64,000 nucleotides of DNA from Phytophthora colocasiae (GCA_018806915.1 JAGKQI010000105.1:868001-932000); one strand, 5' to 3'. Shown: positions 25,675 through 37,962, counted from the stretch's first letter. Program-made: numbers and translations. The notes: generated by a model from the sequence alone, not told the origin.

Positions 25675-28600
25675 GTTCCTTTTGAACATCTTGGCTTTCA
25701 GCCATTGCGTCACGCACACGGCGTAAGACGCTAAGCGTCGTCGAGAGGAAGTCATCCGCGCTTTACGAACAGTAAGAGGGCTGACATCCAGCTAGCTCGA
25801 GTCGAGCGACGGCACAGCCTCTCCCCACTAAGCCCGAGCCACCGCGTGGCGGAGGAGCAGGACGCGCGGATGCGCAAGGCCGTTCACGTAGAACGGGGTG
25901 AAGCCTGTCGAGGCATGCACCGCGTTGTTCATTGAGAACTCAACGAGAGGGAGCATAGCGCTCCAACGCTTCGGCGTTTCAGCGCATACGCTGCGGAGGA
26001 TGTCCTCCAGGACGCGATTCGCGCGCTCAGTCTGACCATTGGTCTGCGGATGATCCGCCGTGGACATGTCCAGTCGAGTGCCAAGCACCTTAAAGACGGA
26101 CGTCCAGAAGTGACCCGTGAAACGGGGGTCTCGATCCGAGACAATGGTCTCTGGCAGCCCATGCTGGCGGAAGACCCGATCGATAAAGATCGTCGCTGTA
26201 CCAGCGCCATCGACGGTGTCCGGCACAGCCGCTAGGTGAGCCATCTTGCTCCAGACGGTCAACAAAGACCACAACGCCCGTGTTGCCTGCCGTATCCTTC
26301 GGCAGGCCAAACACAAAGTCCATACTTATGGATTGCCAACACCCAGAGGGTACAGGCAAGCTCGCCAAAGGCGCTGCTGCATGCGGCGAGGGTTTAACCC
26401 GCTGACACGTCTCGCACATGCGCACGTATGTGCTAACCCACTTGTACATCTTCGGCCACCAGTACATGGAGCTCACCGAGCTGTAGGTCTTCTCGCGACC
26501 GAGGTGGCCGCTTGCGGGCGTGTCGTGAGCCTCATAGAGGATACGATACTTCAGGTCCTCAACGTGAGGAACCACACGTGGTGGGTCATTCTGACCCGTG
26601 CTGTAGTACAGCAGACCGCCTTCCAGGCTATAGCGTTGGAGTCTCGCCTTTAGGCGTCGTGACAGAGTCACCTTCGAGTCCTTAAACTCATCGCTCCCTA
26701 GAGCTTGAAGCAGCGCGACACAAGAGTCGTCCTGAGCGTACGCTGCTCGAACCATGTCCGTCACGGACGACGTCACCGAGGTGACATGAGATAACTCATA
26801 GTCCGGGCGACGTGATAAAGCGTCAGCGAGGACGTTCTGCCTGCCAGGCTTGTACTTCACCTCGAAGTTATACTCCGCAAAGAAGGAGAGCCATCGGGCC
26901 ATCCTCTGCGAGAGGTGAGGCGACTGCGTCGCTGTGCGTAGTGACGCATGATCCGTGTAGATCACAAACGGCTTAGAGCCGAGCAGGTGAACCCTGAATT
27001 TGACGAGAGCGTACTTCATCGCAAGTAGCTCCTTGTCATGAACTGGATAGTTCTTCTCAGCAGCCTTGAGCTGCCGAGACTCAAACGCAATGACGCGTTC
27101 GCGCCCGTCGGCGTCCGCTTGTAGCAAAGCACTGACGATGGCAAAGTCCGAGGCGTCACAGACAACGATGAACGGACGATCGGGGTCTGGCAACGCCAGT
27201 ATCGGTGCCTGAAGCAGGCTATCCTTGATACGAGTGAACGCACTCTCGTGCTCAGCACGCCATACCCATTCGGCATCCTTCTTAAGGAGATCCGACAGTG
27301 GCCGAAACCAACTCAGCGTAGTTCTCGCTGTACTTGTGCAAGTAGTTGGACAAGCCCAGCCACTTACGCAAGTCCTTCTGATTCAAGGGAACCGGCCAGT
27401 CCACAATGGCCTTGACCTTTGCTGGATCAGCACGAAGGCCATGCTTCCCAATGAAGCACCCTAGGAAAGGGATTTCTTCCGCGCCAAAGACGCACTTGTC
27501 CGCGTTGGCGTACAACTTGTTCGTGCGCATGCACTCGAGCACAGCTTGCACGTGTTCCACGTGCACCTCGACGTCAGTCTTGCCGTGTTCGGCCTGACTG
27601 TGGACGAACACGTCGTAAAAGTAACTCTGGGCGAATGCCCGCACGGGCCAGAACAACAGCGTCCCAAGACGATTTAACGTTTTATGCCCAATCGACAGCC
27701 CTTGGGCAATACCATCCACACCCAGAGCAAACCCCGGTAAGCGGAATATCACTGGCTCCCGCGAGCAGCTGATAGTAGCCATCGACTAAGTCGAGGCGCA
27801 CTGTACGGTGCAGCCCACCGTGTTGTTCTGAAGAACATCCTTCCTAGGAATCGGCGTCTGCGCCGGAATCGTGGCAGCGTTGAGCTTGTTAAAAGCGTGA
27901 ACGATACGCCACTTGCCACTGCCGGGTCACGCAGTATTTAGTTCCGGGAACTAAGTCGATCTCGTGACGAACGCCTCGGTCAGGAGGCAGTCCACTCGGT
28001 GGTTCCTTCGAGACAACGTCTCCATATTCCTTCAGCGAGGAGTAGAAGGGATCCGAGGAATTTTTGAGGATCTCCGATCCACTCCTGGCGTTCAACGCCT
28101 TCTTGACCTCGGCCAAGACGGACTCGTCAACGAGGGACGATGAGTTTAACTCCTCTTCAGGTCGGACGATGACCACCTCGGCGAGTTCGCCAGCCTTCAA
28201 GGCATCGCCAAACTCGGCGAAGGACATCTCCTCTAGCTAAGGAGCTTGTCAACACTCGGCAGTTCGTCCAGCAGGATGCTGCCTTCGGCGCTGCCGTCCA
28301 CTCCATCAACCAGAGTGTATAGCTGCCCACAGCCCTCCTGTGCGTTGGCACTCGACGTCACGGATGACTCAGACGCAGAGCGTCTCGCCCAAAGGGCCTT
28401 ACGACGTCGTCGTCTAGCCGACGAACGTCCACTCGACGGAGTACGTGCCGTCGCACAAGTTTCGGCCTCTCTCGGCCCAGTGTCAGAGACACTCAGCGAT
28501 CCACTCGGTCGATGACCGATGTCGCTCAGCGGAGTACGTGCCGCTGCACAACCAATGACCGTAGCTGGTCCAATGTCAGAGACATTCAGCGATCTACTTG

Positions 28601-28775
28601 GTCCACGACCAGCAACGCTCGGCGGAGTACGTGCCGCCCCACAGGGATTACGTGGGCTCTGCCCACACGTTGCCTCACTGTCAACCAGCGCTACGCGCTC
28701 AACAGGACTGTGGTCCTCGCACTCGGTGGTGACCACTAACTCGGACACACCGACTTCCAGCATCATAGGCTCGAT
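25675..28775 (-). pseudogene. Unit U6: Gypsy A pol fragment
   Basis: A 3101-bp unit with RT in 27782-27282, RNase H plus IN in 27193-26090 and the IN end in 26316-25828, separated by 1-bp insertions near 27305 and 26251. Integrase Asp residues and the GQTERAN Glu are present. RT between 27610 and 27765 carries about 22 substitutions, nearly all transversions, that no other copy has. YFDDVF is changed to YFYDVF there, removing a catalytic Asp. Confidence 0.85.
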
Positions 28776-29086
28776 GTTCCTTTTGAACATCTTGGCTTTC
28801 AGCCATTGCGTCACGCACACGGCGTAAGACGCTAAGCGTCGTCGAGAGGAAGTCATCGACTTGCTTACGAACAGTAAGAGGGCTGACATCAGCTAGCTCG
28901 GAGTCGAGCGACGGCACAGCCTCTCCCCCACTAAGCCCAAGCCACCGCGTGGCGGAGTGAGCGGGACGCGCGGATGCGCAAGGCCGTTCACGTAGAACGG
29001 GGTGAAGCCTGTCGAGGCATGCACCGCGTTGTTCATTGAGAACTCAACGAGAGGGAGCATAGCGCTCCAACGCTTCAGCGTTTCAG
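28776..29086 (-). pseudogene. Unit U7, left fragment: integrase tail
   Basis: This is the integrase 3' portion of the last array unit. It ends at TTTCAG, where the Copia B cassette is inserted, and continues at 42561. Confidence 0.85.
29082..29086. repeat. Left TSD (TTCAG) of the Copia B cassette
   Basis: TTCAG precedes the LTR and is repeated at 42556-42560. Array units read GCGTTTCAGCGCATACG here, giving the empty site. Confidence 0.92.
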
Positions 29087-29368
29087 TGAAGAAGGTCGTG
29101 GTAGAGGTTGTCTTGCGAGGGGAGGACTGCCGAAGCTTGGGGCGAGGAGGCCGAGGCGAGGGAAGTCACTTGAGGGGTAGAATGGAAATTCAGAAGTGAT
29201 TGATTGATATGAGCTTACACTGTTTTCTCTACCTGGTCTGCATCCAATCATTTGGTGCATCCAATCACCAACATTCTGTACTCGTCCAATCATCCTACTC
29301 GTCTAATCATCGGTGGCGTAAACATCTCACCGTAATCATTGCGGGATCGTATTGGATCACCTGCAACA
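29087..29368 (-). repeat. 3' LTR of Copia B1
   Basis: 282 bp. On the minus strand it starts TGTTGCAGGTGATCC and ends CCTTCTTCA. It differs from the other family LTRs by only a few bases. Confidence 0.92.
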
Positions 29369-31168
29369 GCCCCTCTCAATGCGAACACGCTTGAACGCCA
29401 AGAGCCGTCGTTAAGTCCTTGTGACGAGGTCCACCGAGTCCCTTGGTCAAGATGTCGGCCAGCATGGTCCGTGGTCTCCTTCGCCAGTACTCGACGATCA
29501 CTTCACCGCGCTTGACTTCATCACGGATGTGGTGGTACTTGATGTCGATGTGCTTCGCGCGGCCATGGTTCACAGGGTTCTTCGTCATCTTGATGCACGA
29601 CTGATTGTCTTCGAAAATCTTCAGATCCGGGATGTCTTCGCCTGCAGCGTCAAGGATCTCACACAGAAGCTTGTGCACCCACTTGCCTTCTTGGTTGCCA
29701 GACTGAGCGCAATGTACTCGGCTTCACTCGTGGAAAGAGACACACTCGATTGCTTCTTGGATCCCCGACACAGGTCCGCCAAGAACTTGAAACAGGTAGC
29801 CTGAAGTCGACTTGCGGTCACTGTGGTCACCAGCCCAGTCTGCATCCGAATAGCCACGAAAGTCGATTCCCTTGGTCGGCGAAAAACGGAGTCCATGCGA
29901 CTTGGTGCCCTGAAGGTAACGGAAGATGCGCTTGACTGCAATCCAGTGCTCGACTTGAGGATTCTCCATGAAGCGCGAAACGTAACCAACTGCAAAAGCA
30001 ATGTCCGGGCGAGTCGACGTCATCAAGTGCATGAGAGCACCGACAGCTTCGCGGAACGGCGCATCCAACTTGGTCGAGACGTCACTGGCAACGAGCTTCA
30101 TGCTGAGGTCGACTGGACTGGCAGCAGGTTTGCAGTTCTGCATGCCAAAGCGCTCCAGGATGTCGTTGATGTAGCGAGCTTGACTCAATGTGACACTGCC
30201 ATCCGCATTGTCGACCACCTCAATCCCAGAATGAAGGAACATTTGCCGCTGTCGGTCATCTCGAATCGTGCCTTGAGCTGTTTCTTGACTTCAGCAATGA
30301 TCGTCGAAGAGCTTCCGGTCACCAAAACATCGTCGACGTACACCAGCATCAGAACGCAGTCACCATCGACAATCTTGATGTAGAGGCACGGATCGTAGCT
30401 CGAAACGCGAAATCCGATGGAGCGCACATACTCGTCAAAAGTCTCATTCCACACTCGAGAAGCTTGCTTGAGACCGTAGATCATAACCTTGAGCAGTTCC
30501 ACGCAGTCGTAGCCGTCATCAAGTTCTACGCCTTCTGGAACACTGCAGAACACCTTCTCCTTCATCAAGCCGTACAGGAACGCCGTGACAACATCAAGTT
30601 GGTCGAGGGGCCGAATTGAAGAATCTTGGCCACAGCGATGATCATTCGCAGCGTGACGTACTTGACCACCGGCGAAAACGTCTCGGTGTAGTCGATGCCA
30701 TACTTCTGCACAAATCCTTTCGCGACGAGTCGGGCCTTGTACTTCTCGATGGACCCGTCGGCTTTACGCTTGATCTTGAACACCCACTTGGTTCCGACCG
30801 CGCGTTGGTTGTTCGGTAATTTGGCGCCACGAAACACTCCACGAAGTCGCATCGACTTGAGTTCTGCTCGGATCGCCTTCCGCCAGTGGACTTGGTCTTC
30901 GCCGCTCACAGCATCTTGGAACGTCTTCGGCTCGGCGCTGTCACTCGTCTCTACTGCATTGGCACTCGCACGCCAGTACATCGGCTGAGTCGAGTCATCA
31001 TCATCATTGTCTTCAGATTTGGCTTCTTGATGGTCGGAGTCCGGAGCGCTTGCTTCTTCTAGTCCAGCACTGCGACGCGGTCGACGAACATGTTCACGAT
31101 CCTCGGCGTTAGAACGAGCCTTGCGTTTCCCCGCCTGCTTGAATTCACGCGTTCCATGGTCGTTCGAA
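29369..31168 (-). pseudogene. Copia B1 pol, 3' half: RT and RNase H
   Basis: From the IN-RT linker (31203-30565 frame: [41 protein letters not shown]) through RT (VYVDDVLV, 30568-30185) to RNase H and the C-terminus (ADILTKGL, 29678-29376). 1-bp indels near 30615, 30485, 30235, 29760, 29695 and 29475 break the frame. The gene is interrupted at 31168/31169 by B2 and resumes at 35764. Confidence 0.88.
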
Positions 31169-31173
31169 ATCTC
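31169..31173. repeat. Left TSD (ATCTC) of Copia B2
   Basis: ATCTC here and at 35759-35763. Intact B3 reads GAAATCTCGAGG at this site. Confidence 0.92.
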
Positions 31174-31455
31174 TGTTGCAGGTGATTCAATACGATCCCG
31201 CAATGATTACGGTAAGATGTTTACGCCACCGATGATTAGACGAGTAGGATGATTGGACGAGTACAGAATGTTGGTGATTAGATGCACCAAATGATTGGAT
31301 GCAGACCAGGTAGAGAAAACAGTGTAAGCTCATATCAATCAATCACTTCTGAGTTTCCATTCTACCCCTCAAGTGACTTCCCTCGCCTCGGCCTCCTCGC
31401 CCCAAGCTTCGGCAGTCCTCCCCTCGCAAGACAACCTCTACCACGACCTTCTTCA
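31174..31455 (+). repeat. 5' LTR of Copia B2
   Basis: TGTTGCAGG to CTTCTTCA, 282 bp. The gag frame is open back into this LTR, from GTG at 31373, in all family copies. Confidence 0.93.
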
Positions 31456-31472
31456 GGTTATGAGCCCAAGTA
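31456..31472 (+). other. Primer binding site of Copia B2 (internal tRNA-iMet type)
   Basis: GGTTATGAGCCCAAGTA directly abuts the LTR. GGTTATGAGCCC is complementary to the anticodon arm of initiator tRNA-Met (GGGCTCATAACC), the half-tRNA priming known from Drosophila copia. Confidence 0.8.
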
Positions 31473-31474
31473 CC

Positions 31475-32716
31475 ATGTCATCTGTCCAAGATACCAAGAT
31501 CTCCATCGACAAGTTCAACGGCGAGAACTACGCCACGTGGAACCGTTACATGCGTGGCGTGTTCCTGACCAAGTCGGTGTGGAATGTGGTGAACCGCGAG
31601 ACGACGCCTACGTTCACGGACTCCAGGGCCAGGACGAGTATGTCAGAGTCGAGCAACGTCGCCTTCGGTCTGATGCTCCTCCACATGGACGCGGACTACC
31701 ATCATGTTGTCGACGACTACGAGGAAGCCTGGGTCGCGTGGGCGCGCTTGCGTACCCTTTACGGTGGATCGCAGAAGGCTGGACGCATTTATCTCAAGCG
31801 TCAGCTCTTCAGCATGGAGATGGCAGAAGGCGGAAACATCCTTCACCATTGCAACGAAGTCCTCAACATCAGCGCGAAGCTTAGCAGTATCGGCGCCAAG
31901 ATGGAGGACGAGGATGTGGCGATCTGCTTGCTGCGCAGTCTGCCCAAGAGCTACGAGAACGTCGTACTCAACATGGAGATGAGCAATGCAGAGCTGCGGA
32001 CGCAAGATGTAGTGAAGGTGCTCACGAATGAGCATATCAAGCGACAAGGCGAGAAGACTGCGGCGGTGAAAATCGAGGAAGCAGCGAAGGCCTTCAACGC
32101 CGAGCGTCAAACTCGCCGGTGTGACTACTGCGGAAAAATTGGGGCACGTTATCGACAAAGTGCTGGACCAAGCAGAAAGAAGAAAATCGAGGAGCACGAC
32201 GCGGCCGAGGTGGTCGCGGTGCCAGCAACGTTGAGTGGTGCGACGACGATGACGACTACATCGCGTTTGCAGTCTCCATGTCGACAGCGTGTGGAATGTC
32301 GTCGGGCAAGAAGTTTCTAAGGCTCATGGGCGATCGACAGTGGTGCAACCCACCACATTTTGCAACGACAAGTCCAAGTTCATCGACATCAACTTGCGCG
32401 ACGAAGGCGAACTCACAGTTGCCAACGGTCAAACGGCCAAGATTTTGGGAGTTGGTACCGTTGTACAACAAGTGATTCTGCCCAACCGGAGTGTGCGCGA
32501 CGTCCGAATCGAAGATGCTCTCTACGTGCCGAGTATGAACAAGAACCTGCTGTCTGTGCCTCAGATCAACCGAGGTGGAGCCTTCAAGGTGGTGTTTGAC
32601 GGCTCCGAGATGCACATTGCGCGCAAGTCGTCGAAGAAGATCGTTGCTTCCGCAGACCTGATCGACGGACTCTACTGGCTACGAGTACCAAAGGGTTCTG
32701 CCAATTCGACGACTAC
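31475..32716 (+). pseudogene. Copia B2 Gag and protease
   Basis: ATG at 31475 ([18 protein letters not shown]). Gag body shows [12 protein letters not shown] and [14 protein letters not shown], then a zinc knuckle (CDYCGK...). An extra A in the A-run near 32137 shifts the frame inside the knuckle. Extra bases near 32318 and 32360 split the protease DSGATHH region, and the protease tail resumes in the 32289-32996 frame ([20 protein letters not shown]). B3 shows the unbroken version. Confidence 0.85.
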
Positions 32717-35469
32717 GGTCTCGATCAACAGTGTCGATCTTCATGCGCGGATGGGTCATGCTCCGAACGACGTGCTACGGAAGATGGTTTCGAGCGGCAT
32801 GGTGACGGGCGCAAAAATGCCGACCTCGTCAAAGAACTCAAGCGGATGCCGCGGGTGTCAGCAAGGGAAGATGGTCCAAAACCCTTTCCGAGTAACCCGG
32901 ACAAGCCCAAGTACAAGCCATTCGAGTTCCTGCACTTCGACCTTTGTGGCCCCATGGAGAAAGAGTCGCTTGGTGGCAGCAAGTATCTACTGCTGATCAC
33001 TGACGAAGCCAGCGGCTGCATGACGGGATTCTGTTTGCGCGCCAAGTCGGAGAGTGAAGACTGTCTGCGCAAGTTCATCGCTAAAGTGGAGCGCCAATTC
33101 GATGCCAGGGTCAAGTTCGTGCGTCATGACGGTGCCAAGGAGTTCGCGACCAACTCGCTCAAGGCCTTTTACGACAATCATGGCATTGAAGTCCAGCCGA
33201 CGGTCTCGATATGCGCATCAGACGAATGCTTACTGCGGAACGCGCCAACCGGACGATTGTGACTATCGGGCGCAGCATGCTTCACTTCGCACGTTTGGAC
33301 AAGACGTTTTTGGGCGGAAAGCGGCGATGACGGCAATTTACATCAAGAATCGACTGCCGTCACCCAAGGTCCCAGGGAAGACGCCGTTTGAGATTGTGTA
33401 CAAGAGGAAGCCCAACGTGAAGCACATGCGCGTTTTCGGGTGCAAGGCCTCGTCCTGACGCCGAAGGAGAAGCGACTTAAGTGGGACCCCAAGGCTCGTG
33501 AAGGAATTTTCATGGGCTATGAAGAGCGTTCGAAGGCGTATCGCGTTTATGACATCGAGGCGGGCCAGGTAGTGATTTCTCGCGATGTCACTTTCGACGA
33601 ATCGACCTTCGACGACGCCAATGTTGTTGTGGATGATGATGAAGATGTCGAAGATGCTGCGGATATCCTTGAAGACCTCGAGATTTCGAACGACCATGGA
33701 ACGTGTGAATTCAAGCAGGCGGGGAAACGCAAGGCTCGTTCTAATGCTGAGGATCGTGAACATGTTCGTCGACCGCGTCGCAGCGCTGGATTAGAAGAAG
33801 CAAGCGCTCCGGACTCTGACCATCAAGAAGCCAAATCTGAAGACAATGATGATGATGACTCGACTCAGCCGATGTACTGGCGTGCGAGTGCCAATGCAGT
33901 GGAGACGAGTGACAGCGCCGAGCCGAAGACGTTCCAAGATGCTGTGAGCGGCGAAGACCAAGTCCACTGGCGGAAGGCGATCCGAGCAGAACTCAAGTCG
34001 ATGCGACTTCGTGAGTGTTTCGTGGCGCCAAATTACCGAACAACCAACGCGCGGTCGGAACCAAGTGGGTGTTCAAGATCAAGCGTAAAGCCGACGGGTC
34101 CATCGAGAAGTACAAGGCTCGACTCGTCGCGAAAGGATTTGTGCAGAAGTATGGCATCGACTACACCGAGACGTTTTCGCCGGTGGTCAAGTACGTCACG
34201 CTGCGAATGATCATCGCTGTGGCCAAGTTCTTCAATTGGCCCCTCGACCAACTTGATGTTGTCACGGCGTTCCTGTACGGCTTGATGAAGGAGAAGGTGT
34301 TCTGCAGTGTTCCAGAAGGCGTGGAACTTGATGACGGCTACGACTGCGTGGAACTGCTCAAGGCGATCTACGGTCTCAAGCAAGCTTCTCGAGTGTGGAA
34401 TGAGACTTTTGACGAGTATGTGCGCTCCATCGGATTTCGCGTTTCGAGCTACGATCCGTGCCTCTACATCAAGATTGTCGATGGTGACTGCGTTCTGATG
34501 CTGGTGTACGTCGACGATGTTTTGGTGACCGGAAGCTCTTCGACGATCATTGCTGAAGTCAAGAAACAGCTCAAGGCACGATTCGAGATGACCGACAGCG
34601 GCAAATGTTCCTTCATTCTGGGGATTGAGGTGGTCGACAATGCGGATGGCAGTGTCACATTGAGTCAAGCTCGCTACATCAACGACATCCTGGAGCGCTT
34701 TGGCATGCAGAACTGCAAACCTGCTGCCAGTCCAGTCGACTCTCAGCATGAAGCTCGTTGCCAGTGACGTCTCGACCAAGTTGGATGCGCCGTTCCGCGA
34801 AGCTGTCGGTGCTCTCATGCACTTGATGACGTCGACTCGCCCGGACATTGCTTTTGCAGTTGGTTACGTTTCGCGCTTCATGGAGAATCCTCAAGTCGAG
34901 CACTGGATTGCAGTCAAGCGCATCTTCCGTTACCTTCAGGGCACCAAGTCGCATGGACTCCTTTTTCGCCGACCAAGGGACTCGACTTTCGTGGCTATTC
35001 GCATGCAGACTGGGCTGGTGACCACAGTGACCGCAAGTCGACTTCAGGCTACCTGTTTCAAGTTCTTGGCGGACCTGTGTCGTGGGGACCCAAGAAGCAA
35101 TCGAGTGTGTCTCTTTCCACGAGTGAAGCCGAGTACATTGCGCTCAGTCTGGCAATCCAAGAAGGCAAGTGGGTGCACAAGCTTCTGTGTGAGATCCTTG
35201 ACGCTGCAGGCGAAGACATCCCGGATCTGAAGATTTTCGAAGACAATCAGTCGTGCATCAAGATGACGAAGAACCCTGTGAACCATGGCCGCGCGAAGCA
35301 CATCGACATCAAGTACCACCACATCCGTGATGAAGTCAAGCGCGGTGAAGTGATCGTCGAGTACTGCGAGACCACGACCATGCTGGCCGACATCTTGACC
35401 AAGGGACTCGGCGGACCTCGTCACAAGGACTTAACGACGGCTCTTGGCGTTCAAGCGTGTTCGCATTGA
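32717..35469 (+). pseudogene. Copia B2 integrase, RT, RNase H
   Basis: The integrase zinc finger (HARMGH, CRGC) is in the gag-side frame. The core ([17 protein letters not shown]) is in the -1 frame from 32846, with the family slippery heptamers at 32879-32888. 1-bp changes near 33196, 33229, 33309, 33320, 33450, 34015, 34741 and 34965 break IN, RT and RNase H. RT shows [19 protein letters not shown] and VYVDDVLV. RNase H ends [21 protein letters not shown] non-autonomous copy unless the indels are sequence errors. Confidence 0.86.
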
Positions 35470-35476
35470 GAGGGGC
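35466..35476 (+). other. Polypurine tract of Copia B2
   Basis: The purine-rich run TGAGAGGGGC sits directly before the 3' LTR and would prime plus-strand synthesis. The pol stop codon overlaps it. Confidence 0.75.
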
Positions 35477-35758
35477 TGTTGCAGGTGATCCAATACGATC
35501 CCACAATGATTACGGTAAGATGTTTACGCCACCGATGATTAGACGAGTAGGATGATTGGACGAGTACAGAATGTTGGTGATTAGATGCACCAAATGATTG
35601 GATGCAGACCAGGTAGAGAAAACAGTGTAAGCTCATATCAATCAATCACTTCTGAGTTTCCATTCTACCCCTCAAGTGACTTCCCTCGCCTCGGCCTCCT
35701 CGCCCCAAGCTTCGGCAGTCCTCCCCTCGCAAGACAACCTCTACCACGACCTTCTTCA
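35477..35758 (+). repeat. 3' LTR of Copia B2
   Basis: 282 bp, differing from 31174-31455 by eye only near positions 14 and 27 of the LTR. Confidence 0.93.
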
Positions 35759-35763
35759 ATCTC
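35759..35763. repeat. Right TSD (ATCTC) of Copia B2
   Basis: Matches 31169-31173. B1 resumes with GAGGTCTTCAAGG. Confidence 0.92.
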
Positions 35764-37960
35764 GAGGTCTTCAAGGATATCCGCAGCATCTTCGACATCT
35801 TCATCATCATCCACAATATTGGCGTCGTCGAAGGTTGATTCGTCGAAAGTGACATCGCGAGAAATCACTACCTGGCCCGCCTCGATGTCATAAACGCGAT
35901 ACGCCTTCGAACGCTCTTCATAGCCCATGAAAATTCCTTCACGAGCCTTGGGGTCCCACTTGAGTCGCTTCTCCTTCGGCGTCAGGACGTAGGCCTTGCA
36001 CCCGAAAACGCGCATGTGCTTCACGTTGGGCTTCCTCTTGTACACAATCTCAAACGGCGTCTTCCCTGGGACCTTGGGTGACGGCAGTCGATTCTTGATG
36101 TAAATTGCCGTCATCGCCGCTTCCGCCCAAAACGTCTTGTCCAAACGTGCGAAGTGAAGCATGCTGCGCCCGATAGTCACAATCGTCCGGTTGGCGCGTT
36201 CCGCAGTAGCATTCGTCTGATGCGCATATCGAACCGTCGGCTGGACTTCAATGCCATGATTGTCGTAAAAGGCCTTGAGCGAGTTGGTCGCGAACTCCTT
36301 GGCACCGTCATGACGCACGAACTTGACCCTGGCATCGAATTGGCGCTCCACTTTAGCGATGAACTTGCGCAGACAGTCTTCACTCTCCGACTTGGCGCGC
36401 AAACAGAATCCCGTCATGCAGCCGCTGGCTTCGTCAGTGATCAGCAGTAGATACTTGCTGCCACCAAGCGACTCTTTTCTCCATGGGGCCACAAAGGTCG
36501 AAGTGCAGGAACTCGAATGGCTTGTACTTGGGCTTGTCCGGGTTACTCGGAAAGGGTTTTGGACCATCTTCCCTTGCTGACACCCGCGGCATCCGCTTGA
36601 GTTCTTTGACGAGGTCGGCATTTTTGCGCCCGTCACCATGCCGCTCGAAACCATCTTCCGTAGCACGTCGTTCGGAGCATGACCCATCCGCGCATGAAGA
36701 TCGACACTGTTGATCGAGACCGTAGTCGTCGAATTGGCAGAACCGCTTTGGTACTCGTAGCCAGTAGAGTCCGTCGATCAGGTCTGCGGAAGCAACGATC
36801 TTCTTCGACGACTTGCGCGCAATGTGCATCTCGGAGCCGTCAAACACCACCTTGAAGTCTCCACTTCGGTTGATCTGAGGCACAGATAGCAGGTTCTTGT
36901 TCATACTCGGCACGTAGAGAGCATCTTCGATTCGGACGTCGCGCACACTCCGGTTGGGCAGAATCACTTGTTGCACAACGGTACCAACTCCTAAAATCTT
37001 GGCCGTTTGACCGTTGGCAACTGTGAGTTCGCCTTCGTCGCGCAAGTTGATGTCGATGAACTTGGACTTGTCGTTGCAAATGTGGTGGGTTGCACCACTG
37101 TCGATCGCCCATGAGCCTTGAAACTTCTTGCCCGACGACATTCCACACGCTGTCGACATGGAGACTGCAAACGCGATGTAGTCGTCATCGTCGTCGCACC
37201 ACTCAACGTTGCCGGCACCGCGACCACCTCGGCCGCGTCGTGCTCCTCGATTTTCTTCTTTCTGCTTGGTCCAGCACTTGTCGATAACGTGCCCCAATTT
37301 TCCGCAGTAGTCACACCGGCGAGTTTGACGCTCGGCGTTGAAGGCCTTCGCTGCTTCCTCGATTTTCACCGCCGCAGTCTTCTCGCCTTGTCGCTTGATA
37401 TGCTCATTCAGGAGCACCTTCACTACATCTTGCGTCCGCAGCTCTGCATTGCTCATCTCCATGTTGAGTACGACGTTCTCGTAGCTCTTGGGCAGACTGC
37501 GCAGCAAGCAGATCGCCACATCCTCGTCCTCCATCTTGGCGCCGATACTGCTAAGCTTCGCGCTGATGTTGAGGACTTCGTTGCAATGGTGAAGGATGTT
37601 TCCGCCTTCTGCCATCTCCATGCTGAAGAGCTGACGCTTGAGATATATGCGTCCAGCCTTCTGCGATCCACCGTAAAGGGTACGCAAGCGCGCCCACGCG
37701 ACCCAGGCTTCCTCGTAGTCGTCGACAACATGATGGTAGTCCGCGTCCATGTGGAGGAGCATCAGACCGAAGGCGACGTTGCTCGACTTGACATACTCGT
37801 CCTTGGCCCTGGAGTCCGTGAACGTAGGCGTCGTCTCGCGGTTCACCACATTCCACACCGACTTGGTCAGGAACACGCCACGCATGTAACGGTTCCACGT
37901 GGCGTAGTTCTCGCCGTTGAACTTGTCGATGGAGATCTTGGTATCTTGGACAGATGACAT
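35764..37960 (-). pseudogene. Copia B1 gag-pol, 5' half: Gag, protease, integrase
   Basis: ATG at 37960. The frame is open to 36434 through Gag (zinc knuckle [14 protein letters not shown]) and protease ([10 protein letters not shown]). An extra base near 36745 shifts the frame. The integrase zinc finger and core ([27 protein letters not shown]) lie in 36687-35665, rejoined by an extra T near 36477. It ends at the B2 insertion. The slippery heptamers are at 36550-36559. Confidence 0.87.
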
Positions 37961-37962
37961 GG

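Larger units (their letters stand above)
31174..35758 (+). mobile_element. Copia B2: complete Ty1/Copia element nested in B1, opposite strand
   Basis: 4585 bp with two 282-bp LTRs differing at only two positions by eye, so a young insertion. Internal order is PBS, gag, protease, integrase, RT, RNase H, polypurine tract. The coding sequence carries about ten 1-bp indels relative to B3, many in or beside homopolymers. Confidence 0.93.
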
